DNA of 64,000 nucleotides from an uncultured Eubacterium sp. (GTDB lineage Bacteria > Bacillota > Clostridia > Oscillospirales > Acutalibacteraceae). Numbering within the stretch: position 1 is the stretch's first letter; each line of letters begins with the position of its first letter. Both the position numbers and the translations under genes were made by a program. The notes below the pieces were generated by a model. It was given only the letters and a program-made list of their open reading frames with translations, did no database searches and had not been told where the DNA came from. Location: contig UQCC01000002.1 of assembly GCA_900539325.1 (NCBI GenBank), forward strand, positions 135,378 through 199,377. Direction: 5' to 3'. Shown piece after piece: positions 1 to 8,638 of the stretch.

Positions 1-426
1 TGTAAGTTCGGCAAGAGAACCTACGGTGAGCGAAGTGAGCTCGTTACCCATACAGGTAACGGAGGTGAGTTTGGTGTTTTTGCTTACATCAAGTTCTTTA
101 AGACCGAGCGAAGCACAATAGAGTTTTTCAAGATTATAAAATTTTTCAATGCCCGAAAGAGATGCGATTGTTTCGTTTTCATTAAGGTAAGCACCCGGTG
201 TCATAACCTTTACACGCTCAATTTCCGCCGTGCTCAAATAGCCGTTGCTGTCCTTATCGTACACCTCCGATATTACGGTACGAAAATTTTTATCGGGAAA
301 AATTGTTTCGTTAATTGCAACCAAATCCTCGGCAAACGCCACACTGCCTGCCGAGAGGCAGGTGGCTGTTGTGAGTAACGCCAAAACAGAGGCAATTCCT
401 TTTTTAATATTATTTAATTTAAACAT
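1..426 (-). CDS. Secreted leucine-rich-repeat protein (N-terminal part, cut by window edge)
   Basis: The gene runs off the left edge; 142 N-terminal residues are visible. It starts with a signal peptide (MFKLNNIKKGIASVLALLTT, then ...SVAFA). A stretch near residues 54-65 (DKDSNGYLSTAE) resembles an EF-hand-like calcium loop. LRR-like segments follow, such as LEKLYCASLGLKELDVSKN and LTSVTCMGNELTSL. This layout is common in secreted LRR proteins of ruminococci. A GAGGT ribosome site lies at 436-440. It sits 14 bp after the stop of the large Ig-like protein on the same strand, so the two are probably co-transcribed. The C-terminus and any dockerin or anchor lie outside the window. Confidence 0.85.
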   Translation of the reverse strand, partial: MFKLNNIKKGIASVLALLTTATCLSAGSVAFAEDLVAINETIFPDKNFRTVISEVYDKDSNGYLSTAEIERVKVMTPGAYLNENETIASLSGIEKFYNLEKLYCASLGLKELDVSKNTKLTSVTCMGNELTSLTVGSLAELT

Positions 427-440
427 ATTATATATACCTC

Positions 441-3400
441 TTATCTTTGGATTGTAACCGGAATTTTTACGGTAGCCGTTGAACCGTCTGCATTTGTTAC
501 GGTGCAAATGATGTTTGTTGTGTTAACTTGCTTTGCTCTGGCAACCATTGTAATGTTTACATTACCTTCATTGTCAACGGTGATGTATTCCGAATTTGTT
601 GACTTCCACTCAACGCTTACAGGATTTGCAGCTCCGACCTCATCGGTCTTGTATTCAAGCTTAAAGGATGTAAAATCTCTGTAACCCATCTTGTAGCCCG
701 ACTTGTTAACGGAAGTAACCTGTTCTCCGTTAAGCATCATATAGATTGATGTGATGTAAACAAGCTTGTCAACAAGAGTAATGTTGTAGGTATAAGTTGT
801 TTCTCTGTCATAATTGTCAACAACTCTTGCACTTACAGTAACGGTTGCGTTGTCGCCCGTCTTTGTAAGAGAAATGCTCTTGTCGCCGATAACCGAAGTT
901 ACATTGTTTTCGTTATCTGTTGCAAGTTCAAGAGTCTTGTACATATTGCCTGCAACCGCAACATCAATATTAAGCACGCCGTCAACAGTTTCAAATGTCA
1001 TACCGTTTGTAACGGTCTTGTCGCCTGCTGTCATTGTTACAACAGGAAGCACAAACTTGTGTTCGTCAAGAAGTGTAAGCGTTGTCTGAAGCTTTGTGCA
1101 AGCGGCATCAATCTCTGCCTGTGAAGCATTAGGATTGTTATAAACCTCGGTTGCCGCAGCCAAATCGGTTTGAAGCATCGTACCGTATTCATATTCATAA
1201 TCCTGATAGTTAAGTTCGCTTGCCTGAGCGATTGTTTCTTCAAGAGCCGAAGTATCCCATGTTGTCTGAACCTGAAGTTCTCCGACAAATCCGCCGTCAA
1301 CAGTGGTTACTCTGATAATTGCCTTGCCCTGAGTCTTAAACAATACAAGTCCGTCGGCATTTACCGTTGCAACTTTTTCATTCATTGATTGATAAATACA
1401 ATCCGTTACGGAAGCACTGATTTGTTCAATCTTTGAATCGCTTGCCAAAACAACAGGAACTTGCTTTTGCTTGTTAGGCGCACCGTAAAGAAGTTCTGTA
1501 CCGAACGATACGCCCGTTACCGCATATCTTACAAACGAAACATATACGCTGTCGGTATAGCTGTCGCCGTATGCGGTTGTAACCGTTGCGGTAATCTTTG
1601 CCGCAGCAGGAAGAGCCGTTGAATTTGTAACCGCACCGTCATCATTTACTGTAATTGCGGAATTTGACGAGCTCCATTTAATTGATGAATACATACCGTT
1701 TTCAGGAAGCACCTTGCTTGCAAGCTGAACGGTTGCGCCGTTAAGAGCAGTGCCCTGATATCTGATAAAGCCAGGATTAACCTCTTTAATGTCGGACTGA
1801 GTTTCAACAAGCGAAACCTTGATACCGGTTGCCGGAATATAACCCGAAAGATTACCGTAAGCTTCGTTGAGTTTGCGAAGAGCCGCATTAACTTCTCTTT
1901 GGCTTGCCTTGCCGTCATTAACCATTGCCTTGCAAATTCTTACTTGCTCGGACAATGCGTTAAGTGAGTCTTCCGTATATTGGTCAGTATCCTTTGCATT
2001 ATTAATAAGATCTTCGTACTCTGTTACCTTTTCGGCAAGTTTGCTGAAATCGGTTTGAACGGTTACGCTTACTTTTTGAGTAAAGCCGCCGTCAAGAGTT
2101 TTAGCCGTGATTGTGCAAGAACCTGCATCAACAGGAGTTACAATACCGTTTGCCGAAACCGTGGCAACTTCCTCGTTGTCGGAAGTAAAGTAAACCTTGT
2201 TTGTATATCCGTCTGCCGAACCTGTTGTAGAATAATTGAGCTGATACGGAGCGGAGGTGCCGAGAAGATCAAGGGTTTGAGGAGTTACGGTAAGACCCGT
2301 ACAAACACTGTCTGCTATGGCAACCCAAATTTCACGCTCGGTTGTTTTGCCATAGTGATTTGTAAATACAACCTTTACTCTTGCCCACGCAGTTGAATTA
2401 TGACCGCTTGGGGTAAGTGTAATTTTACCAACCGATGTGCTTGATTTGATTTCGGATGATTCTATAACCTCCCAGCTTACGCTCTTGTACATTGCGTTTT
2501 CAGGATAAGCCGAAGCGGAAAGAATTACATCATTATAATCATTATAGTTTGAATAACTGTTTGAAAGGTTAACGGATACAGCATTGTTTGTGCCGACCGT
2601 TCCGCTTGTAACCGATGTTACGGCATTTGTAAGACTGCGTTTTTGAGTATCAAAGCCGACATTGATTGATTCAACCGAAACATACGGATGTTCCGCAAGA
2701 CTTTCGCCTGCACTTTCAAGTGCTAAAGCGGCATCGTCAATCTCTTTTTGAGATTTAGACTTGTCATTAAGAACTTCGTTTGCTTTTTCGTACGCTTGCT
2801 TGAAGTTCATACCGTAATTATATTCATATTGAGTATAATCGGTATCCTGATACTTCTCGATAGCGGCTTTAAGTGCGGTTCTGTCGCCCTCCGACGAAAC
2901 CTTACATTCGGAGCTTACACCGCCGTCATAAGATACGCAGCGAACAACGGTTGAGCCTGCACCCACAAAGTGAACCGTACCGTCTTGGTCAACGGTTGCA
3001 ACATTTTCGTCATCCGACTCCCAGTAATAATCCTTGATGTCTGCCGCACCGATATGTGTAAGCGACGAACCGGTTGGGAGAATTGTTGCCGTAAGTTTTT
3101 CTTCTGTGCCGATGGCACCCGAAATGCTGTCTTTTGAAAGTTGAATAGCTGTTACAGGATAGTATGAGAATGATACCCAAACAGTATCTTCAAAATTCTT
3201 GCCGAACGAGTCGGTAACAATACACTTGATTTGACCGTAGCAAGGCTTGTTTGATGTAGGCGAGCATACACCGTCGGACGAAACGGAAATCAAATCGGTT
3301 GACGATGACCACTCTGCCTTTTGATATGTTGCGTTGTTAGGATACAAACGAACATCAAGGTCAAGTTTTGCATTTTTGTAACTTAAACCTTCTTTAAGAA

Positions 3401-6400
3401 GTTTAAGGTCGTATTGATAGAACTCGGAGGTTTGCTCACCGTTGAGGTAAAGCTCAACCTTTTGAATGTCTACATATTTTTTAAGATTGTTATATGCAGT
3501 TTCAAGTTTAACATACTGTGCATCAACTTCTTCCTGAGTGTAACCCTTCTTTTCAACCATATTTTCCGCCTCTGTTTTAGCGGTAATATACGGCTCCCAA
3601 GTTTCAGGATAGTAGCTTACTTCCTTGAGCGACAAATCATCATATTGCTTGCAAAGAAGTGCAAGTTTGTCATAGTTTGTTGTTACGGTAACCTTGCATT
3701 CTGCGGTGTAACCGCCGTCCGAGGTTGTGGCTGTGATTATTGCACTGCCGCCGTAAACATATGTAACAACGCCGTTTTCGTCAACCGTGCAAACCTTTTC
3801 GTTTGACGACTGCCATTTAACTTCGCCTACGGAAGCGGTGGAGTGGCCCAACGCATTTTTAGGAAGAACGGTTGCTTTGAGCTGTTTTGTTTCACCGATT
3901 TTAGCCTCGGTGATTTCGTTTGTGTCAAGTTCAACGCCCGTTGCTTTTGTTTTTGCAAAGGCGATATGAATAATATCTATTACCTTATTGCCGTTGTAGT
4001 CTGTTACCGAGCAGGTAATGTCGGCTGCACAAGGATTGTTTGATGTAGGACGGCAAATACCGTTTTCATCAACAGATACCGAGCTGTTTGACGAAGTCCA
4101 TACCGCTCTTGAGAACATCGCACCCTTAGGGTTTACTTTGTAATCAAGGTCGTAGCTGTAATTCTTGTAGTTCTTTGTACTGCCTACCGAAACGGTGAGG
4201 TACTTGCTTGCAAGTGCAGAACCGCCGGTACCCTTGATTTCAAGAGAAGTAACCGCTACAAATCCGCCCACCTTTGTAAATGCGGCAAGAAGATTTGCGG
4301 CTGTTGTGTCAACAACATTTTGAGATGCCATATCCTCCTCGTACAAAACAATATACGCAAGGTCAAGCTTCTTTGAATAATCTTTGTAATATGCCTTATT
4401 GAACTTTGTTTTGAGAACTATGGTTCTGTCACAAAGGTCAACAAGTTCTTTAAGGTTTTGTTTGTCCGGTTTAACGGTTACTGTTTTTGTATCAACAAAC
4501 GCACCGTCGGCAGATACACAGTAAAGCGTTGCCGTGCCGACATCGTGAGCGGTGAGAACAGCGTCCGAATTGCTGTTGCCCTTGTTTTCAACGGTGAAAA
4601 TTTCTTCATCCGATGAATACCAGTTTGCATCGTAGCAAGCATATGCGTCGCTTTCCCACGAACCGTCAAAGCTCATTGTGTGAGTAGCCTCACCCGTTTT
4701 GCCGTTGATGAGTTCTATCGAGTTCTCATTAATCTTGTTGCCGGTTGCGTAGTTTCTTGTAACGCAAACCGTGATGACATTTGACTTAATCTCTCCGTCG
4801 GACGAAACGGCATAAACATCAAATTTTTGAGTTTGCTCGTTACCGGCTTTAAGAGTTATTTCGTTTGTATGAGTATCCTCCGAAACGCTTTGATTGAAAT
4901 TGCCGTTGCTGACAACCCATTTAAGCTTTTGGTCGGTTGCATTTTCGGGATAAACACTTGCTGAAATGCTTGTGCCCTTGCCGTTGTACATATTGCCGAC
5001 ACCGATTTTTTCGGTGCAATAGAAGTATTCTTTGCCGTTTATCGTAACGGTTTCGTTTCTTCCGAGAGAACCGCCTGTGCCGATTGCCTTTGTTACATTA
5101 AGCTTTATGCCTTCAACAGGAATACCCGTTTCGACTTCTTTGGTTGCAATGTACGAGCTGATTTCATAAAAACTGCCGTCGGAAATAAGATAACCCGTTT
5201 TTGCTTCAAGAGCAATTTTGCACTTACCGCCGTTGAGCGGAGTAAAGTGACCCTTGCTGTCAATTTGACCTACGCCGTCAGGGTCAACCGCAACATTTTC
5301 GCCGTCTGCCCAAATATATGTTGGGTTTCCGTCCTCATCTTCAGGACCTACAATACCCCACTTGATGTAGAGATTGTCACTTTCGGCAACACGCTTTGGA
5401 TAGATGGTATAGGAAAAATCTGCGCTTTCCTCTATGCCGACAATATCCTTGCCATTGATGTCAACTTTTGAAAGGTATTTACCTGTTTTACCCGTTACGG
5501 TAACGGTCATTGTACGCTTTACATTATTTGTTGTTGATGTTGCCGTGATTGTAACTGTTTGTGAAGAAAGTGAGCCGAGCGAACCGCCTGCGTCAAGACC
5601 GGTAATGATACCCGTTGTCGGGTCGATACAAGCAATGCTTGGGTCGGAAGAAGTCCAAACAATGTCCGAAACATCACCGACAGACGGAACAACATTTGTA
5701 GGAGTAAGCTGGATTTGCTGACCCTCTTTAACGGAGTTAAGACCCTCGATGTCAAAACTTTCAATCGGTTTTGAATCAACTACGGTAAAATCGATTGTGT
5801 CATTGTAAGCAAACTGCAAGCAAAGGTTTGCAATAAGTTTTACCGCTGTTGCGGTGAGCTGAACAGGGTCTGCCACATCGCCAACAATGTCTTTGATTGC
5901 AAAACATGCATCAAGAATTGCGGCAAGTACCGTACGGTTGATGTCCAAGCCTACATACTTGATGATAATATCGGCAATTTTGTCCGTATCGATAGTGCCG
6001 GTATTGTCAAGTTTATAAAAATAATTGACAAGCTTGAGAATACCCTCGATAACATCCTCCGAGTCCGGAGAAACCATAATAGTTGCCGTGCCCTTGTTTT
6101 TGAATGATACAAGACCGCCGTCCGTAACAGTTGCAACAACCTTGCCCTGGGTAAATATTGATGATGATTTTACGGAGTAAACCGTGCCGAATTTAAGTCT
6201 TTGCGGAGTAGTGATGGCATAAATCTGAACCGAGCCGCCCGTTGCCACCGTGCTTGGAATTTGCGACTTGTTTGTGATATGGGTGCCGTTTGGCAAAAAT
6301 GCCGCATACCATTCCTCATTTTTCTTAACAACGATTTTGATAACATCGTCGGCAACCTGTTCGCCTTCTTTGTTATAAAGCACGCAGTGAACATTTGAAT

Positions 6401-6989
6401 TTACCTTGTCAAGATATTCACGAAGCGAATCGATAAGTTGGCCCTTGTAGGATTCGACATGCTCGGCAATCCAAGAATTTGAGCCGAGTGTCTTTTCAAG
6501 GAGAGCAACAATTTCATCGGTGTCCATAGAATCAATATCAACATATTCGTTGAAAAATGCCTTTTCTAACAAAGCACCGAGAGGCTTGCCCAAAATCGGA
6601 ATTGTCTTTACTTCATTATCAATCCAAAGGTGAATAACCGCACCCTTAGACGAGTCAAAAGCCTTGACCTTACCTGTTTGGTCAACATCGGCAAGAGCCG
6701 GTGCCTCCGAATACCACTTTACATAGCCGTTATCCGGAAAGACGGAATCAATCAGTTTGTACTTAAACTGAACCTCTTCGCCCTCGGTCATATAAACGAC
6801 AAACGGTGTTTTTCCGTCGTCCTCATATGTAGGAACTATGGTGTCTGTGTTGCTGTAAAAAATTTGAAGGTCATAATAGCCTTCAACGCCGTCACCGGCA
6901 AATGCGCTCATTGCAGGCAACACGGCTGTAAATGCCATAACAACTGCAAGCATTATGCTGACGGCTTTTTTTACAAAAGTCTTTTTCAT
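441..6989 (-). CDS. Giant secreted Big2/FIVAR repeat surface protein
   Basis: A 2182-residue secreted protein. Residues 1-31 form a signal peptide (MKKTFVKKAVSIMLAVVMAF ending in SAFA). The rest consists of bacterial Ig-like Big2 domains with the usual signatures (W.S.....V.V...G.V....G.A.IT..). From about residue 830 a unit of roughly 260 residues recurs about five times: a helical FIVAR-like segment (for example SQKEIDDAALALESA and SQREVNAALRKLNEAYGNL, near residues 895, 1158, 1420, 1700 and 1960) plus two Big domains. No LPXTG motif, SLH domain, dockerin or C-terminal membrane segment is visible, so retention at the surface is unexplained. GGAGGG at 6996-7001 is the ribosome site. An adhesive or glycan-binding role is inferred from domains only. 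Confidence 0.88.
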   Translation of the reverse strand: MKKTFVKKAVSIMLAVVMAFTAVLPAMSAFAGDGVEGYYDLQIFYSNTDTIVPTYEDDGKTPFVVYMTEGEEVQFKYKLIDSVFPDNGYVKWYSEAPALADVDQTGKVKAFDSSKGAVIHLWIDNEVKTIPILGKPLGALLEKAFFNEYVDIDSMDTDEIVALLEKTLGSNSWIAEHVESYKGQLIDSLREYLDKVNSNVHCVLYNKEGEQVADDVIKIVVKKNEEWYAAFLPNGTHITNKSQIPSTVATGGSVQIYAITTPQRLKFGTVYSVKSSSIFTQGKVVATVTDGGLVSFKNKGTATIMVSPDSEDVIEGILKLVNYFYKLDNTGTIDTDKIADIIIKYVGLDINRTVLAAILDACFAIKDIVGDVADPVQLTATAVKLIANLCLQFAYNDTIDFTVVDSKPIESFDIEGLNSVKEGQQIQLTPTNVVPSVGDVSDIVWTSSDPSIACIDPTTGIITGLDAGGSLGSLSSQTVTITATSTTNNVKRTMTVTVTGKTGKYLSKVDINGKDIVGIEESADFSYTIYPKRVAESDNLYIKWGIVGPEDEDGNPTYIWADGENVAVDPDGVGQIDSKGHFTPLNGGKCKIALEAKTGYLISDGSFYEISSYIATKEVETGIPVEGIKLNVTKAIGTGGSLGRNETVTINGKEYFYCTEKIGVGNMYNGKGTSISASVYPENATDQKLKWVVSNGNFNQSVSEDTHTNEITLKAGNEQTQKFDVYAVSSDGEIKSNVITVCVTRNYATGNKINENSIELINGKTGEATHTMSFDGSWESDAYACYDANWYSSDEEIFTVENKGNSNSDAVLTAHDVGTATLYCVSADGAFVDTKTVTVKPDKQNLKELVDLCDRTIVLKTKFNKAYYKDYSKKLDLAYIVLYEEDMASQNVVDTTAANLLAAFTKVGGFVAVTSLEIKGTGGSALASKYLTVSVGSTKNYKNYSYDLDYKVNPKGAMFSRAVWTSSNSSVSVDENGICRPTSNNPCAADITCSVTDYNGNKVIDIIHIAFAKTKATGVELDTNEITEAKIGETKQLKATVLPKNALGHSTASVGEVKWQSSNEKVCTVDENGVVTYVYGGSAIITATTSDGGYTAECKVTVTTNYDKLALLCKQYDDLSLKEVSYYPETWEPYITAKTEAENMVEKKGYTQEEVDAQYVKLETAYNNLKKYVDIQKVELYLNGEQTSEFYQYDLKLLKEGLSYKNAKLDLDVRLYPNNATYQKAEWSSSTDLISVSSDGVCSPTSNKPCYGQIKCIVTDSFGKNFEDTVWVSFSYYPVTAIQLSKDSISGAIGTEEKLTATILPTGSSLTHIGAADIKDYYWESDDENVATVDQDGTVHFVGAGSTVVRCVSYDGGVSSECKVSSEGDRTALKAAIEKYQDTDYTQYEYNYGMNFKQAYEKANEVLNDKSKSQKEIDDAALALESAGESLAEHPYVSVESINVGFDTQKRSLTNAVTSVTSGTVGTNNAVSVNLSNSYSNYNDYNDVILSASAYPENAMYKSVSWEVIESSEIKSSTSVGKITLTPSGHNSTAWARVKVVFTNHYGKTTEREIWVAIADSVCTGLTVTPQTLDLLGTSAPYQLNYSTTGSADGYTNKVYFTSDNEEVATVSANGIVTPVDAGSCTITAKTLDGGFTQKVSVTVQTDFSKLAEKVTEYEDLINNAKDTDQYTEDSLNALSEQVRICKAMVNDGKASQREVNAALRKLNEAYGNLSGYIPATGIKVSLVETQSDIKEVNPGFIRYQGTALNGATVQLASKVLPENGMYSSIKWSSSNSAITVNDDGAVTNSTALPAAAKITATVTTAYGDSYTDSVYVSFVRYAVTGVSFGTELLYGAPNKQKQVPVVLASDSKIEQISASVTDCIYQSMNEKVATVNADGLVLFKTQGKAIIRVTTVDGGFVGELQVQTTWDTSALEETIAQASELNYQDYEYEYGTMLQTDLAAATEVYNNPNASQAEIDAACTKLQTTLTLLDEHKFVLPVVTMTAGDKTVTNGMTFETVDGVLNIDVAVAGNMYKTLELATDNENNVTSVIGDKSISLTKTGDNATVTVSARVVDNYDRETTYTYNITLVDKLVYITSIYMMLNGEQVTSVNKSGYKMGYRDFTSFKLEYKTDEVGAANPVSVEWKSTNSEYITVDNEGNVNITMVARAKQVNTTNIICTVTNADGSTATVKIPVTIQR

Positions 6990-7050
6990 AATTTTCCCTC
7001 CATTAAAATTACTCCGTAAGAATCTTATTTAATAAAAACTCTTAATATAT

Positions 7051-7079
7051 ATTATAAACCGATTATATGAAACCGTCAA
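7051..7079 (-). promoter_or_regulatory. Promoter of the Big2 surface protein gene
   Basis: On the minus strand TTGACG (7074-7079) and TATAAT (7051-7056) are separated by 17 bp, a near-consensus SigA promoter. It leaves an AT-rich leader of about 55 nt before the start codon at 6989. Confidence 0.75.
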
Positions 7080-7157
7080 TATTTACCATATCGGCAAAAA
7101 TTACAAAGTTTTTTTGTATAGTTTGTGCAATAACACAGCAGTGATATTACTCGTTGT

Positions 7158-7193
7158 ATATAAAATAAGCCTCCCCTTGAAGCAAGGGGAGGC
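7158..7193 (-). terminator. Terminator after the PAS protein gene
   Basis: GCCTCCCCTT (7169-7178) pairs with AAGGGGAGGC (7184-7193). On the minus strand the stem is followed by TTATTTTATA. It lies 57-92 bp past the PAS gene stop and forms the distal end of a dispersed repeat copy. Confidence 0.65.
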
Positions 7194-7248
7194 AGTAAGC
7201 GGTTAGTTTATTTTATAGGCGTGTTTCAGGGGCTTTATCGACAGTCTG
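7169..7248 (-). repeat. Dispersed intergenic repeat, copy A
   Basis: Read on the minus strand this begins with CAGACTGTCGATAAAGCCCC, continues through an ACGCC..ATAAA..TAAACTAACCGCTTA core, and ends in a CTCCC palindrome. The same core of about 65 bp occurs at 52624 and at 63928. It begins 2 bp after the stop codon of the PAS gene. Confidence 0.85.
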
Positions 7249-7249
7249 A

Positions 7250-8455
7250 TTATGATTCAAAATACATATCCAAATTCTTTGATGTTATATCGCTGATCAT
7301 ACCGATAAGCGATTTTTCGCCCGAATCGAGTTCAACAATTTTTCGCCTGTCGATAACAATCAACTGCTTGCCGCTTTTTGTCCTGATTGCATAAGTTGCA
7401 CGGAGAACTTTTTTGTTGTTTTCAATATCTTTTTCGATAGAATGGCGGGCAACATCCACCTCTCGAGGAACAATTAATTTTGTTAAATCGCCGTTAAAAT
7501 CATCAAAAAGCTCCGTCCTTGTATATTCCAAAAGTTTTAGAAAATCGCTGCTTGCAACGGTGAGCCTGAACGGGTCGTCAAACGGTGTTGAAAACATAGG
7601 ACCGGGCACATTTTTAAGCACTTTAAGCAGCATTTCTTTTTGCTCCTCAACCTCTTTTTCAACCGCTTTAAGTTCGGTTATATCCGTAATCATAGCGTGA
7701 AAAATCGGGCAGTTGTCCTTTTTGTCATAGCGTTGAATATCCGAATTTAACTTGACCCACTTATATTCATCTTTGTGAGTGGTTATGCGAAGCTCCATAT
7801 CAATCGGTTTCTTTGTTGCCATTGCTCCGCCGATTGCGGTGAGGGCACGGCTTTTATCATCGGGATGAACAAGGTCGCCGATTTTATAGCTGTCCCTCGA
7901 AACAGTCTGCTTGGTTGTGCCGAAGAATTTGCAACACGCCTCATTGGCATAAAGCACTTCAAAACGCATATCGGAATTGACCTTGAACAGGCAAACGCCG
8001 CCCGTTACAAAATCAATAAGGTGGTTCATCGTTTTTGCTTTTTCACGAAGTTGCTTGCTCTTTTTTTCAGACTTGCCGACATCGGCAAAGGTGATTTGGC
8101 AAAGCGAATTTTCTTCATTATTCCTTGCGGTTGCGTGCACAAAATTATACTGAGAGGAATTATCTTTCAAATAAAGGTCAAAGTACACATAAGGCGAATC
8201 CTTTTTGCAAAGTTTCTTTACTATATCCTCACGGTCCTGCGGAACAAGAATGTCAAGAAGTGACAGTTTGCCCTGCTTAACCTTGGAATAATGTATGCCC
8301 ACAAAGTCGCAAAAATGGCTGTCGGCATCAACAACCTCAAAATCTTTCTTTTTATCAACTGTGCACGAGAGGAATTCAACCTCAAATGCAAGTTCGTCGG
8401 TATTATCTAACATTATAAACAGATACACTCCGTTAAAATTCTCTAAAAAATTCAT
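7250..8455 (-). CDS. PAS-domain-only sensor protein
   Basis: A cytoplasmic 401-residue protein with about three PAS-like modules and no recognisable output domain. The middle module (about 150-265) is the clearest: GVCLFKVNSDMRFEVLYANE at the start, VHPDD in the middle, and an ITDITELK tail typical of PAS_3/PAC ends. The last module ends ISDITSKNLDMYFES at the C-terminus. No histidine kinase, GGDEF, EAL or HTH domain follows. It may relay signals through protein contacts or be the remnant of a larger sensor; neither can be decided here. The ATG at 8455 has no clear ribosome site and lies about 14 nt after the predicted transcription start. An internal ATG at codon 15 with GGAG upstream is an alternative start. 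Confidence 0.75.
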   Translation of the reverse strand: MNFLENFNGVYLFIMLDNTDELAFEVEFLSCTVDKKKDFEVVDADSHFCDFVGIHYSKVKQGKLSLLDILVPQDREDIVKKLCKKDSPYVYFDLYLKDNSSQYNFVHATARNNEENSLCQITFADVGKSEKKSKQLREKAKTMNHLIDFVTGGVCLFKVNSDMRFEVLYANEACCKFFGTTKQTVSRDSYKIGDLVHPDDKSRALTAIGGAMATKKPIDMELRITTHKDEYKWVKLNSDIQRYDKKDNCPIFHAMITDITELKAVEKEVEEQKEMLLKVLKNVPGPMFSTPFDDPFRLTVASSDFLKLLEYTRTELFDDFNGDLTKLIVPREVDVARHSIEKDIENNKKVLRATYAIRTKSGKQLIVIDRRKIVELDSGEKSLIGMISDITSKNLDMYFES

Positions 8456-8475
8456 AGCTGTTAAACTATATTTTG

Positions 8476-8504
8476 ATTATACCACACCTATGACAAAAAA
8501 GAAA
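8476..8504 (-). promoter_or_regulatory. Extended -10 promoter of the PAS gene
   Basis: The minus strand carries TGGTATAAT, an extended -10 element (TATAAT at 8476-8481), with a weak TTTCTT -35 17 bp upstream. The predicted start near 8469 leaves a very short leader. Confidence 0.6.
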
Positions 8505-8572
8505 CAATGTTCACAATTTTTTAATTATAAATTATAAATTTGACATTAATTGGGACTATTTGCAAAAAACCG

Positions 8573-8601
8573 TTGTAATGAGGGATATTATATGTTAAAA
8601 T
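8573..8601 (+). promoter_or_regulatory. purL promoter
   Basis: TTGTAA (8573-8578), a 17-bp spacer and TAAAAT (8596-8601) with an upstream TG extension. AGGAG at 8627-8631 is the ribosome site. No purine riboswitch aptamer was found between the promoter and purL. Confidence 0.6.
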
Positions 8602-8638
8602 ATTTAATCATAAAAATTATAATTATAGGAGCAAGTTT

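Noticed and set aside
245..457. 70-codon plus-strand reading frame
   Set aside because: It is antisense to the signal peptide and start of the LRR protein, which has clear coding features on the minus strand.
1980..6398. Many plus-strand reading frames inside the Big2 gene
   Set aside because: They are antisense shadows of one continuous 2182-codon gene and lack ribosome sites.
8521..8638. Possible purine riboswitch before purL
   Set aside because: No conserved aptamer core (the paired stems and junction of purine riboswitches) could be found; only a promoter and ribosome site are visible.
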